Source of the DNA: Ectocarpus siliculosus
Lineage: Eukaryota; Sar; Phaeophyceae; Ectocarpales; Ectocarpaceae
Assembly: GCA_000310025.1 (NCBI GenBank)
Contig: FN648547.1
Span: forward strand, 132,682-166,788
Length of the DNA stretch: 34,107 nucleotides
Direction: 5' to 3'
Shown: positions 1-11,442 of the stretch, piece after piece
How the letters are laid out: each line of letters begins with the position of its first letter
Position numbering within the stretch: position 1 is the stretch's first letter
The notes under the pieces: model-generated
The model's database searches: none
What the model was told of the DNA's origin: nothing
What the model saw: the letters and a program-made list of their open reading frames with translations, nothing else
Translations under genes and position numbers: made by a program

Positions 1-124
1 GTAGTGTTTGGCAATCGCGTAATAAAGCACACCCTGCGTTAGTGATCCTTTCGCCGCCGTTGGACTCATGGTTATCTTTCTCTCCGTCCCTCCGCTCGCG
101 AAATGTACACGATACTCATTGCAG

Positions 125-343
125 TATTCGGAGGGGGCCGGGTACTGGCAGTTGCTTACGCTAGATCGGCGATTGCTTCGGCGTAAGCGCTGGCTTCATG
201 CGACAACGACGGCAGAACCTGGTGCGTGTTATGACGGAGCCATGGCGTTTGCGGCAGGTGTTCTTCGCGAGCTCGAGAAAGGTTGCTACACAAAAATCGT
301 CGAACCTTCTGGTGGCGTCCGGGGAGAGAGCTGCGAGTGCACG
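125..343 (+). CDS. Candidate internal exon, unknown protein
   Basis: The block opens after 'attgcag' (cag at 122-124) and closes before 'gtgagaat' (gt at 344-345). It spans 219 bases, exactly 73 codons, open in phase 0 on both sides. The peptide begins YSEGAGYWQLLTL, has a basic stretch RRLLRRKRW, then an alanine-rich part ending GESCECT. I do not recognise the family. Its phase would allow it to sit upstream of the exons at 1653 and 2420, but no joining exon was identified, so membership of that gene is only a possibility. The opposite strand is also partly open, which lowers confidence. Confidence 0.3.
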
Positions 344-1652
344 GTGAGAATGAACATTGCACCCACGTCTCTCGAACGCGCTGGCCACCTCCATACCGAA
401 ATATCTGTCTGTGTCGTTTTCTCATGTAGGCCTCGTGGAAAAGATTGAAGCATACATTTCGAACTAAAGCTGTGTCGTAGGTCGCGAGGTATTGCTTCCT
501 TTTGTGGTAAATCATCGCCATGCTGAGAGAGGCGCAACAAGCTGAACAAAATAAGCAAGCAGGCGGCAGATGGCACGCAGCCTCTCAAGTTGCACGAATG
601 TAGACCATGTTGTGATGTACGCGTATTAGTCCATCGATGTTCCGCGTTTGTTTGTATTTTTGCGGGGTTCCTCTTGCGGAATATCGCCTCATCGTCTGTC
701 GAGAGGATATTTCACCGCAGCTGTTGCTCGTCCTTCATATGTCCTTGCTACCACAGGCTGTCCAACTCTTTTTTTCCATTCCCATTCGTCGTATGACAGA
801 GCCCGTGGAACAGCATATACATACTTTTTGTTTTCTGTCGGCGAGAGCGTGCAAAATGAATGTGGAACGGCAGTGTTGTGCTAAATGCGTACAATGTGTG
901 GTAACCGGGATATCTCTGCTTTATAATGCAAGCGTTACCATCCCTGACTTTGAGAGTCGCAACCCCAAAGATGACTTGCCGTGCGTCATTTCTTGCAAAG
1001 GGTGGTGCACCGTATTCGGGCGCCGGTCTCTGTTAATAGTATGTGGGTGTTGTTGTTCAGTCTAATTCCCTTGTTTCCGATGTGTGCGGGTTCCGGGTAC
1101 GTATATGGTAGATCGAGGCGTCATCTCTGAACTTTTCAAGTGGTAGAACCGGTCGCCCCGCCCGGTGGTCTGTTTATTTAGATAGTGGTGACCTCGAAAC
1201 CGCTAGATAGTGGCAAAGTCGTGAGTTCGAATCCCAATGGGGTAAAACATTCACAACTTTGCCTGCAAGCGAAAGAAAAAAACTGATAAGCTCGCGTGAG
1301 TAGCAAACGTCTACGTTAGCACCGTCGACGAGGGAAATGGACGGCTGGACCCTTGTCGTGATGAAGTAAAAAATCAGCATGCGCCGCAGGAGGAATGTGG
1401 GGCAATAAAATCACAATAAATTCCCCGTGTTTACCCCCTCCTGTGTGACCTTGGATGGTTGTAGTTGTACGAAAATATGTATGTGTAGTACGGTACATAT
1501 ACTGAAAGGTGTAGTACACGCCTCACCACGACAAATGGGGGGGCTGTCGTCATAATAAATAGGACGAAAACACAACACAGCCACACAACCTTCACTGTTA
1601 ATCTTCGCCCTTCCTTTCCGTTGTGGTGTCCCTCGCGTCTTTTTGGTAATAG
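344..1652. other. No supported gene; intron or intergenic
   Basis: No exon with convincing boundaries was found. The stretch holds a 10-bp direct repeat, tagatagtgg, at 1179-1188 and 1204-1213, followed by agttcgaatcc (1224-1234), which resembles a Pol III B box but lacks a foldable tRNA around it. A pyrimidine-rich run (ccctcgcgtctttttgg) near the right end serves as the acceptor tract for the exon at 1653. Confidence 0.5.
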
Positions 1653-2048
1653 GTCTTTGCCCGCGGAGGCATGGTGTCGAAAACCGCAGACACACCGGAG
1701 AGGCAAGGATCGCTCGGCTTCAAGGGCGTCAGCCAGAGAACGTCGCATCCTTGCTCGCTTTGCAAGGTCAAGCAGACCGCAGACGCTGACGACGTTGGAG
1801 GACAACTGGGCGAGAGAGACTACGACGTCGTCAAGAACCGCCGAACGCGACGAGAGTGTGAGCACGGGCGGTCTAAGCTCTTGGAAATGGGGTTCGGGAC
1901 TGGAGAAGCGGTGAAGTTGTCCAAAGAGCTCGGCATCGTGGAGCCACACCCCACGTTGGTCGGTCATCCACGGGCGCTTTGGGATCTGACGTCGATGCAC
2001 TCGCCCATGGTGTGTGTGGGCTCGGAGCTCCTCCATCTCAACAATCTG
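1653..2048 (+). CDS. Transposase-like gene, Cys-containing exon
   Basis: The exon is bounded by acceptor 'ggtaatag' (ending 1652) and donor 'gtgagagt' (2049). It is 396 bases, 132 codons, phase 0 at both ends. The peptide contains ADTPERQGSLGF, then HPCSLCKVK (a CxxC), a long charged helix-like segment, and ends with a WDLTSMHSP..ELLHLNNL block. A Cys pair followed by a conserved W/H/P-rich block near the putative catalytic core is typical of large eukaryotic Plavaka/KDZ-like transposases, and I infer a relative or domesticated derivative. Phase 0 matches the next exon at 2420 across a 371-base intron. The start codon is not assigned; an ATG at 1671 is available if this were exon 1. The family assignment is tentative, while the exon itself is fairly well supported. 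Confidence 0.6.
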
Positions 2049-2419
2049 GTGAGAGTTCTAACCCGTTACACCACTCGTTCGGACAATGTTCACTGAGCGT
2101 AGGCGGGTATAGGTTCGACCCACACCTGTACCACAAAGCCTGTTGCGGAATCGTGTTTGCTGAAAGTCGATTGCGTTGAGCACCTCTTTTCCTCTGTCGC
2201 CATCGCTCGGCAGGCCTGAGCGTCGCAACGCACTCAATGCAGAACGCCACATCCGCTTCTGCCTCTGACATGAAATGTAGCCCACTGGGTTTTTTTTTGT
2301 GACTATCTACAATAGGCTAGAGAGTGTAGAGGTGATGGCGTACCCTTTACAAGCGATGTGCTAATAATACCTACCCCGCTGTTGGTTGTGCGTTGCGCTC
2401 TCGGGCTTTTGGTTTTCAG

Positions 2420-2647
2420 AACCACCTCGGTCAATCGCAGACGTTTCTCCTAGATCTTCTGTCACCAGCCGGCCGAGAACACGTTGCGGGAATCTTCCGG
2501 CAGGGTCGCACCTTGCTTGGTGCAGGAGTCTCGCCACTCAAGAACCCTGTTAAGGACTACCCAGGTTACACCGGGGCGCAGAAGGCGCTTTTTGGGAGTG
2601 TACAGCTCATCGTTCTGCGCGGGTTGCTCTTATCCACGGCCATGATG
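2420..2647 (+). CDS. Transposase-like gene, following exon
   Basis: The exon begins after 'ttttggttttcag' (ending 2419) and ends before 'gtgagagtg' (2648). It is 228 bases, 76 codons, phase 0 on both sides, so it joins in frame to the exon ending at 2048. The peptide reads NHLGQSQTFLLDLLSP, continues with a GRTLLGAGVSPLKNP segment, and ends LRGLLLSTAMM. It is rich in amphipathic helix character, with no stop and no low-complexity sequence. It probably continues the helical domain of the protein begun at 1653. The next exon must also start in phase 0; it was not identified in the following kilobase. Function is not established from this exon alone. Confidence 0.55.
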
Positions 2648-3588
2648 GTGAGAGTGTTCGGCAGTGACACAAACGATATCGCATCGATGAATACAGACCT
2701 GCCGAAGTTTGCTCCCTATTTCCATGTGGGGTGTCTTGATTTGAGGGAACGTCAAAACCATGAAAAACTCGCTAGGGGGGGGCAACGTTTTTTTGTCTGT
2801 CTGTCCGTGCGCGATACACAGGAAATTCGAGCCCATTTCACGAACTCGCCACCAAATTGCAATCTAAGACTTGTGCACAACAAAAGTAGCATTTTGCCCG
2901 AGCTGTCACAACTGCCTCCAGCTCAATCCGTGCTCGGCGCATCGAGGTAGCACAGCATCTGCGCCGAACCTGAAGTAGAGAGAACCAAGCGCACCCCAAA
3001 AAAACTCAGGCAGACGTTCTTTGTATGGTAGTTGTCGATACAAAAAGATGCACACACGGCAGTAGGACGAGGGGGATGCACACCAGAGGGAGAGGGAGGC
3101 TGGAGCGGAACACATACCACCAGGGAGAGGAAGGCTGACGGGCGGGTGTAGCCACAACACGGCGGAAGCGAGAGGAAATAATAAGCGTTTTGGTTCTTAT
3201 TGGTCTGGTGCTTGTTGTGTGTGCCTTATTACTCTCACGCGATCGAGCAGCTGACAAACAGGAGACATATGAGAGACGCGCATGCATGCGCAATTGCTCC
3301 TGTCGGTTTGTCGTTTGTGCTTGTTTGGTTGCTGGGTTGCTCGGTCTCGGGGTTGTACAGGCATCCTTGCCTTCTTGTGTGTACACCAGCAGATGATTAA
3401 CACCACCCCCCTCTTTCGCTGATGATGATAAATACTCCCCCCCCCCCCCCGCTCCTCCTCGCTCCCCATGATGACTACCACCGCCCCCACCTCTGTGTAA
3501 ATCACACTGGTCACCTAACCCAACTCAACACTTCTGCTGTGTGGTACAAACGAGCCGCCAATGGTAACAACGCACGAGCCTACTGCAG
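2648..3588. other. No supported gene; probable intron
   Basis: The reading frame of the preceding exon continues open by chance to 2950 but turns into low-quality sequence. The remainder holds purine-rich and pyrimidine-rich stretches, a C12-type tract near 3437-3450, and no exon with both splice borders. Confidence 0.45.
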
Positions 3589-4109
3589 GTTCTTTTGTTC
3601 CACAAAAAAGATATACCGTACCCTGTCGACGTCCCGACTCCCGGCCGCTTCCACCCCCAACTCCCCTACCCTTGCCCCATCAACGCCTGCTTTCGTCCGA
3701 ATTGACGAACGCTTCAACAACCAGAAACACTATCTGAACTCAACGGCGCTGAAGAAGTACAACGGAGAGATATGGGGCCACGTGAGCCCCGAGGAAGTGC
3801 GGGATCGTGTACTCGAGTACTTCCAAGCGTCGTCCTCGCTCTCCTTCGCCGCCAACGGCCAAGAGTTCACCGATTTCGACCTGCTCCAACTGCACACACG
3901 GGCGGGAGACTATGTGAGCGTGGCGATGACATCAGCCTCTGCGTGTATTTCTGAAACCCTTATATCGTTGTTGGTTTAGGGTTGTGTGTACCAGGCTGCT
4001 ACCTTGCACTCTAGGTCGTTTTTGGGTGCGTTCACCATGATCGTCCTCCTTCCTTTCACCCTCATCACTCTCATCGTCATTCTTACAGCTATCGGCGGTT
4101 GTTCGGTAG
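3589..4109 (+). CDS. 3' end of a small spliced gene, unknown
   Basis: Two exons are proposed: 3589-3913, after 'cctactgcag', and 4089-4109, after a strong pyrimidine tract ending 'attcttacag'. The donor is 'gtgagcgt' (3914) and the intron is 175 bases. The first exon contains a Ser/Arg/Pro-rich segment (RTLSTSRLPAAS), then a compact, charged domain with ERFNNQKHYLNSTALKKY, WGHVSPEEVRDRVLEYF and DFDLLQLHTRAGDY. The second adds only LSAVVR before TAG (4107-4109). The front part looks like an organelle targeting peptide (inference). The domain is reminiscent of small helical carrier-type proteins, but the family is not recognised. The frame is open back to an ATG at 3422, so an unspliced 5' start is an alternative. 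Confidence 0.5.
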
Positions 4110-5232
4110 CCGTGCGTCGTGTGTTGTGGGGGGGGTCATCTGGCTCGAAACTCCTGCTCTCTTTCACTTTATGTTGTGTGTGTGTCCAACCGGCACTATT
4201 GCGAGGCGCGGTGGTGCCCAACCTGCACTACTAGGGTTAAGGATTGGCCCCCCGCCCCCCAATGGGGCTGTGGGCCAATGTCCAGGACGGATGGTGGTGA
4301 GTGTCCGGGAGGACGGAAAGAAGAAGAAGAAGGGGAGAGGATTTGTAAGGGCGGGAAGAAGGGACGGTGTTGGGAGAGGCAAGGAAGTGATGAAGAATTT
4401 CGGCACTCGACGAGCGCGCGGTCCCGTCGGGGGTGAAAGGAACATGTCAGTCCGTAGTCTTGTCTATCGGAATCGAAAAGCCGAAAAATCGAGGTATACA
4501 TTATGTACACAACGACGGAGAAGGCCGACGAGGAAGGTACGAAGAGAGGAAATTGCACCCCACGTTCGAACTCGGGGTGAAACCCCCCGCAAGGATGGAG
4601 TGCGAAGGGAACAAAAACAAAACGGAGACGTCGACGTTTGTTTGCGTCGTGGAGCGATCCTTCTGTATATCGCAGGTACTCACCAACGCAACACGGGGAG
4701 GTAAAATACCCATCGTGAAAGTCAAAGCGCAGGTCATAGCTGCGTATGACTCATGCGCGGAGAAGTTACCACACGGAGACTTATCAACAAGAAGTTTGAA
4801 GGCCGGCTGAGAAGGTTTGAAGACACAAACACTTACGCGGCGACGATGGCAAGCGCAACGTCAAAACTTCACAAGAAGAAAAGTGCATACAAAAAAAGAA
4901 AAGGCCGGATGGCGACCTATGGCTCTCTCTCTCAGAATGAAGGGAATCCCACAATTTCCAACAGGTAGTCCACAAGTATCGAGGAGGACGTCGGAACGGT
5001 TTTTAATGTGGAGACAACAGCAACAACAACAACGATGAAGGTCGACCCGTACTGCGTCGTTCAGTGTAAAATGATAAATGCAAAAGATGTACTGCGTAAA
5101 GATCCAGCGGTCTTTTTCGGCAGTGGCAAAGAAATATGCGACCACATGCCGCGAAAAAAAAAAACGTTGAGCGGGATACTCTATTATAGTAAATAGAACA
5201 CCGCCTTCTCTGTTGTTGCACGCAGGTTTGCT
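4110..5232. other. No supported gene
   Basis: Purine-rich (4310-4440) and mixed sequence with several short overlapping open frames and no reliable splice-bounded exon. A perfect 6-bp stem, CACCCC/GGGGTG, flanks a 12-base loop at about 4556-4579. Confidence 0.4.
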
Positions 5233-5835
5233 TTCCACAACCCGGGAGTCCGACCCACTCTTGTATTTCGGCCTACAAGACTCCAATCGACACAAGCACC
5301 GGTAGGAGAGTGCGTGGGAGATGCCGTGACAGCACAACTCCACTCTCCTACGACATCTATGTACAGTAGTACTGCTGTCGTTGTAGCACCATGTGGAACA
5401 TCTCCGAGGGGTCCTCCTGCGCGGTAACGACAACATGGCGAGAGCTCTACGTGTACCTGTCGTCGACACATGTGGCAGCCGCGAGACACACCAACGGATG
5501 TTTGCATCGCACTGTACTATGCTTCGCCGTGGCAGGATGTATCCCATCCCGTTAGGTCGTTGCGGTACTTGTAGCACGCGAACGTCGTTCGGCGTCTAGT
5601 CCATACTGCTGTAGCAAGAACACAGCAGCAGCAGTAATCGAGCTATGCATGAAATGTTTTGCTCTGGTTCACTTTTGCCTCCACAACCCGAGAATCCCAC
5701 TGCTGTATCTCGACCTACAAGACTCCAATTAACAAAGCAGCACTGGCAGAAGTGCGTGGAAGATGCTGTGACAGCACAACTAAGTCGACACTCGTACGAC
5801 TTCCATGTAAAGTCGGCGTCTGGTCCATACTGCTG
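5233..5835. repeat. Diverged ~155-bp direct duplication
   Basis: The segment starting ttccacaaccc at 5233 and running to about 5390 recurs at about 5680-5835. Shared landmarks include 'cctacaagactccaat' and 'gtgacagcacaact'. A second pair, 'ccatactgctgtag', occurs at about 5603 and 5826. The order and spacing suggest an old segmental duplication of a non-coding repeat with internal decay, not a gene. Confidence 0.7.
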
Positions 5836-7013
5836 TAGAAATTCAAAAATCGAGCCATCTTTTTTTATTTTTTTTTCCATACTAATAACAAGAAATGTAT
5901 CACGTCACGACGACCATCTGTAAGTATATATATAACATGATTGGGGGCGCTGTCTGTGTCCAGAAGTTTTACGTGCACTGTTGAGGGCCCAGTACTGTGT
6001 GAGTTTTTGCGTGCTCGAAACCAACCCAACGATTTTTTCCCCCAACCGCACCCCACGATTTCTTCACCCTGCCGTTATCGTTCGGTCTCACAAGCTTGCT
6101 GAGTGTTCGCTCCGCGTTTCGCATTTTTTTCCTCATTGACGAAAGGTCGAAAACGCGAAGCTTACCTTGGGGCGGGCGGGCGTGAGGACGAGCAACCACA
6201 TGTGGCTTCACTTCGCCGACAGCATCAAAGCACACGGTAAGGAGACTCAACGACATATTTTGTGATGTTACCATTGAAAGTCAGCAGTGTTTCAGCCTGT
6301 CCTAACATTGTGTGTGTCTAATACATAGTATGGCAACACTGCGTGACAGACACGGATCGAGCACGTGGGGGATCAGAGGGTACCTAGAGACTGGGCGACG
6401 TCTTTTGGCAAACTCTTCGTCTTGGCCTCGTGTCTGCATCAACGCCACCTGTTTTTTTGGTCGAGATCGACGTGGGTGCTAGCCCGCAACTTGTGTGGTG
6501 TTCCTTAACGCTCTCAGAGTGGCCATATCTATCTCGTTAGAAGAACGCGCCGGGATCGCTCTTGTTTGTTCCTAGCCCTCGTTCCCTAACCGCTGCTGTT
6601 GGGTTCGTACTGTATTGATCGCGATGTTGGTGGTGTAGCGTCGACGTCTTGCGTTGCAGGGTGAACAATCTCCATGTGAGCTCATAGCAAAATGTGTGCT
6701 GCTCCCATTGCTGATTTCGAATATGTCTTAACGATAACGTCGGCTGACTGTCGGGGGCACGAAAAGGAGTCGTCGCTCATGGTACTCAGATAAATTCAGC
6801 TCATCTACGTGACACTGGTCTTCGAACCATTTCATCATGTCAGCAACATGCGTTGACCGTACAAGCACTTCTATCTCATGCGTTTCACAGACCGTTGCTC
6901 TTATGTTTGTTCTTGTCGCTCGCTGCTAGAGTAATGTACAAGAAAGTACGCCAAGTTTCCTCTGTTTCCCTAAAAACTCTTCCACCTCTCCCTCGTCTGC
7001 CCTTTCCCATCAG
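5836..7013. other. No supported gene; ends in strong acceptor
   Basis: T-rich and mixed sequence without a credible exon. The last 50 bases are a pyrimidine-rich tract (ccacctctccctcgtctgcc...catcag) that ends with an AG at 7013 and provides the acceptor for the long exon that follows. Confidence 0.45.
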
Positions 7014-8377
7014 GGCACCATCAGAATGCAGACGTCAGCGAGGGAGGACACCAACACCACAAGAAACACAACAAGTCAGGCAGCTCACGAGACCCGCCTG
7101 CACACCACGCGAGGAATACGAACACCAAGCTGGCGCTGATGAGGTTGGCTACATCCGAGACCTACACAGCAACCCGGTACTCCTACTCCAAAAAGACTAT
7201 GATTACCGAGACGGTGACCTCTGGTCCCGGCTGCCAGCGCGTCCTACAGGCGCTCGACGACAGTCTCTCGGGAGGGATAACGAACGTTGTCGATGGCACC
7301 GAGGGCACGAAACCGACGGCAGCAATGTTGGCGGGGCAACCCCACGGCTCAGCCACTTGGCGTGCGACAATCCTGCGTCAAGATGCCGCGCCCAACGACG
7401 TCAGAGCCGGATCAGCAGGCAGTGGAGTGGCGCCCGACGACGTCGGAGGCGGATCATCTGGCGGTGGGGGGCCGAGGGAGGCGTGGGAAGCGTGTTTGAG
7501 CAAAGGTGCCGTACGTCCCAGCGCGGGGGCCATCCTGAACGCCAATACCCTGTGGTATGCCTGCGGCCGCTCCGACGGTGACGGCCGCGACGTCTGTAAA
7601 GAGCTGAGGTGCTCGTCCTGCTGGGAGGGGGGAGGGAAGAGTCTGAAAAATGACGAGATCATCTGCCATCGGATCAAGCACGGCGTGCCTGCCAAGATCA
7701 GCAGCGGGCTGGGGCGGTTCAAGGGGGGCGACGTGAAGGCCGCAACCGCGGGCGGGGCAACCCCGCGCGACTGGGTGGCGGGCAGCGGGCAAGGAGACGC
7801 TGTAGAAATTTTTACGAACCCCATGGCCAAGAGGGACGACCTGAGCGGTGACGGTCATGTCACGTTGGGAAGGATCTTGTACTTCTTCGACCTCGAGGGC
7901 AACCGACGCCCTGACTCCATCCCTGACGCGGGCCCCGCGATGGAGTTTGTCCTCGCGTACGAGTTCGTCGCTTGTGGGTCTGGACGGTCCAAGAAAGCAG
8001 ATTCCGTCACACAGCACCCCACCTACTGGCTGCAGGGAGGGGTTAAGCAGGTTCCGTCAGTCTACCCGATCGAAGCCATTCGCAGGCATGTCATGATGTA
8101 CCACCACTGCCCGGCGTCGAGCTTCGCCACCGGGGTCAGTCACACTCCAGCGCCCGACTCGTGCGGACTTCACGCTGATCACAGAGCTAGAGGGGGGGGG
8201 AAGGTTTGGAAGCACCACTACAGGCTAGCAGCGGCCAATCCGGGCCACGGGACGCGTACATGCCGAACGAGCACTGGCGGAGTTCTTTTCAGGACGGTGT
8301 TGTCTGAGACAAGATGTGGGCTAGTCAGAGGTGAGGAGGACGTCGATTCGCTTGGGGTTCGGTACGACAGCACTTGA
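7014..8377 (+). CDS. Long terminal exon, transposon-linked protein
   Basis: The frame is open from the strong acceptor at 7013 through to the stop at 8375-8377, with two bases completing a codon from an upstream exon. An ATG at 7139 gives a 412-residue alternative start. The peptide has a His/Lys-rich beginning, a Gly-rich linker around codons 100-115 of the ATG form, a Cys cluster (VCKELRCSSCW), and a C-terminal domain with GRILYFFDLE, MEFVLAYEFVACG and IRRHVMMYHHCP, then KVWKHHYRLA. The beta-rich end with YHHCP resembles the tails of large multi-copy transposase-related proteins (inference). It could be the 3' exon of the gene with exons at 1653 and 2420, but at least one linking exon with length of 3n+1 would be needed. 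The opposite strand is open over part of the exon, as expected for GC-rich coding DNA. Confidence 0.6.
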
Positions 8378-8613
8378 CTGTTTGCGTCTATTTCGAACAT
8401 ATTTTGATAATCCAGTTGTGGTATTTGACGTGGGTTGGTCGGGTTGCTTGTGCGGCAAAATACCCCATTGGCACCCTTCGAGCTCGTCTCCCTCGTGTCA
8501 TTAACACATATCCCTTGAAAAAAAAACTCCTCGTCATTACAGCAACCTAGATAAGCCCCCGCGTGTATATATTTCCTCTCTTGTTAATTCGACCCCCCGC
8601 CCCCCCCCCCGGC
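8378..8613. other. 3' flank of the long exon, C-tract
   Basis: AT-richer sequence follows the stop, then a run of C (about 8592-8610) that abuts the first copy of the ~600-bp repeat. No gene was seen. Confidence 0.5.
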
Positions 8614-9850
8614 GTTACACAGTGCTTACAACTGTCTCTGTGAAAGCACCAGAAAATAAATTAAGTCATACGTAGCTGTCATCCGTACGCAAGAAAGTAA
8701 GCACAAGATGCCGAATACCCTTAGCAGGATGCAGCTCACCCTTCATGCGACTCGCCAAATACCTCACGGCGCTTCGCGCTTGGTGATGTTAGAGCCTGGT
8801 CCGGTGAGAACCCGGCGTGCTCCGTCCCGGCTTTGTAGGGATGCGAGGTCAATGGTCAAACGACTACGGCATGCACGACAATGAGTACCCCCCCCCGCGC
8901 CGCCCCCGGTGTTTGCCATCGGGGTTTGGGTTTTCGTCGCTTGGCAACGACGTTGTAAAACAAGCCCCCCACTCGGTGTTTGCCATCGGGGTTGGGTTTT
9001 CGTCGCTTGGCAACGACGTTGTAAAACAAGTCAATTCACTTCGTGAACTCGGCAACCAGGTTACCGTTTTTTTTTTTTACCTCGTTTTTTTTTTTTTGGC
9101 GGTAACCATAATGGTGGTCGAGTAGATCATGTTGTGCGGGGTGGAGAAACCTCACTCCGCGCAACGGGGGATGATCGCACCACGTTGTGTTAAAATGGTC
9201 AAGCTTCCTCGAGGCAGTTACACAGTGCTTACAACTGTCTCTGGAAGTGAAAGCACCAGAAAATAAATTAAGTCATACGTAGCTGTCATCCGTACGCAAG
9301 GAAGTAAGCACAAGATGCCGAACACCCTTAGCAGGATGGCAGCTCACCCTTCATGCGACTCGCCAAATACCTCACGGCGCTTCGCGCTTGGTGATGTGAG
9401 AGCCTGGTCCGGTGAGAACCCGGCGTGCTCCGTCCCGGCTTTGTAGGGATGCGAGGTCAATGGTCAAACGACTACGGCATGCACGACTATGAGTACACCC
9501 CCCCCCCGCGGTGTTTGCCATGGGGGGTGGGTTTCCGTCGCTTGGCAGCGATGTTGTAAAAGAACAGGTAGCCCCGGCCTCAACTGAAGCCTTTTCCCTC
9601 TCTTTTTTCCCGGGCAGATGTTGTAAAACAAGCCGATCACTTCGTGAACTCGGCAACCAGGTTACCGGCTTTTTTTTTGCGGTCACCATGAATGGTGGTC
9701 GAGTAGATTATGTTGTGCGGGGTCGAGAACCCTCACTACGCGCAAAGGGTATAATCGCACGTTGTGTTAAATTGGTCAAACACCCTCGAGGCAGCTACAC
9801 AATGATTACAACTGTCTCCGGAGGTGAAAGCACTAGAAAATAATTGAAGT
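8614..9850. repeat. ~600-bp tandem duplication with C-tracts
   Basis: Units begin with 'gttacacagtgcttacaact' at 8614 and 9217, and a partial, diverged third begins at 9794 (gctacacaatgattacaact). Unit lengths are 603 and 577 bases. Each full unit contains the block 'ctcacggcgcttcgcgcttg', then 'cccggctttgtagggatgcg', then a C-tract, a palindromic 'ttcacttcgtgaa', a T-run enclosed by inverted ggttacc/ggtaacc, and 'gttgtgcgggg'. The first unit has an internal 67-bp doubling (8908 and 8975) around 'cgtcgcttggcaacgacgtt'. It is non-coding; the open frames here are fortuitous. It is probably a decayed mobile element family. Confidence 0.85.
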
Positions 9851-10523
9851 CATACAGTGCCAGAGGTTGTCCCACAGTTTTGGGCCAGGCTGATAACAAA
9901 AAAAGGGTTGTCAGGACGACAAACAAATATTCATTGGAAAGCTCTAGCCCGCAGCGTTCGAATAAGCCTTTGGAAATGAGGGGGTTCGCTCTGGATGAAA
10001 AGTTATGGGCCCATTACCACCGCCACCGAAGGTGTTTCACCCTACAAAATCCTCCATATCTCGACAACAACGGCGAACCCCCCGAAAAAAAATGCAGATA
10101 ATTGAAGCTATCTCTCGGTACTATTTTATGACCTCGGTTCCATTTCCGAACCTTTTTGACAATGTTCCAAAAAAAATCGGCACCCTGTAATCTGGACAAA
10201 AAACAAAACAACCCTCAACAGCATAGATAAAACAAATTGGCGATCATGTAATTGAGATAACTCAACGTGTGCTTTGCCGATTCTCGAAACAAATCCGGTG
10301 AAATGATCGTACGCTCTCGTTCTATACAACCGCACATTTCCTTCCTCCTCGTGCAAAGTTGTGCATGGCTGAGTGCGCCAGGGGCGGGTTGCGGTCTTGC
10401 GCACCTCAGTTTGCACGTTCGGGTCCCACGGGTCACACCTTTTTTTCCCATCACTTTTTTTTCACCTGAAAAATGCACTGATATTTTTTCCCACCAAAAA
10501 CAAAATACATATTTTGTCTTTTT
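9851..10523. other. No supported gene
   Basis: Mixed sequence with A- and T-runs. It contains short open frames on both strands, without splice borders or recognisable domains. Confidence 0.45.
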
Positions 10524-11294
10524 AGGCTGAGTCTTACGCGGCGTGCTTATTTGCGGATTGGATTTGGGGGGGGGGTCCTATCTGAGCGAAAAAAGTGCAG
10601 GTACCTAAAATTCAAGGCGTTCTGCGTCGTGTTGGTCGCACACGAGCCGAAAATGTCAACCCTGCCGCATATTGCTCTGCTGACGTCTTTGCCTTTGGGC
10701 CGAAAATATCCGTTTTTGCGCCTGGTGCATGTGTGACCAGTTCAAAACTCATGCCAGAGAGAGGCCTTAAGCCGTCGACATCCACAAACAGCAGCCAGTG
10801 GCGTGTGGTCATACACATACCCTCTACTTGCGTCCCAGAAACAGAGCGTATCGTCCAGTTTTGATTGCACACGGCCTGCAAACAAACGTGAATCGAGGTG
10901 TGGTTCGGTCTTGGCTTTTTTAGACGTTGCTTTTTTTTTCTGCCGCTTGCCCCGACTCGATTGTGATCAGTGTACAACGCATGCCATCAGAGAGAGGCCT
11001 TTGACCGACGACATCCGCAAACAGTGGCCACTGGCGTGCGATGATACACATGCCCTCTGCAGGCGACCTATAAACAGGGCGCTCGGTGTCTTGTTGGTCG
11101 CACGCGAGCCATAACTGTGTACTGAAGCATGTTGTGACTCACAAGAACATGAATCAGCCTCTTTTTCCCAAACATATTCCTCGAGGAACCGTAAGACGGT
11201 CGTTTGGATCTTGATAATTTTTCCGTGCAAGGCCACCCCCCCCCCCGACAGAAAAAAAAAAAATCCGAAATAATCAAGCCGTAAGACTCAGCCT
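10524..11294. mobile_element. Candidate ~770-bp element with inverted ends
   Basis: A perfect 15-bp inverted pair, aggctgagtcttacg (10524-10538) and cgtaagactcagcct (11280-11294), is extended inwards by weaker inverted similarity ('ttatttgcggatt' versus the complement of 'aatccgaaataat') and then G-runs facing C-runs. Inside, a ~75-bp block around 'agagagaggcct' is duplicated (about 10755 and 10988), and 'gttggtcgcac' occurs at both ends of the interior. No transposase frame is present. This fits a non-autonomous terminal-inverted-repeat element. Direct flanking repeats are not clear; an A-rich 'aaaaacaaaat' occurs outside both ends. Confidence 0.45.
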
Positions 11295-11442
11295 TACATT
11301 CTAAAAAAACAAAATCCAATCTTGTGCGCGATCTCATGGGCGTCTTGGGAATGTTTTTTTTTTTCATTGGACCCCCGAGTCAAACGTTTTGTTTGGCCGG
11401 TCAACTGAAACCGGAGGGACAACCTTTGGCACTGTATGCATG

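Noticed and set aside
1170-1245. tRNA-like sequence with agttcgaatcc B box and an A-box-like tggcaaagtcg
   Set aside because: The A-box-like string lies directly before the B box instead of about 35 bases away, and no cloverleaf can be drawn. A tRNA-derived SINE end remains possible.
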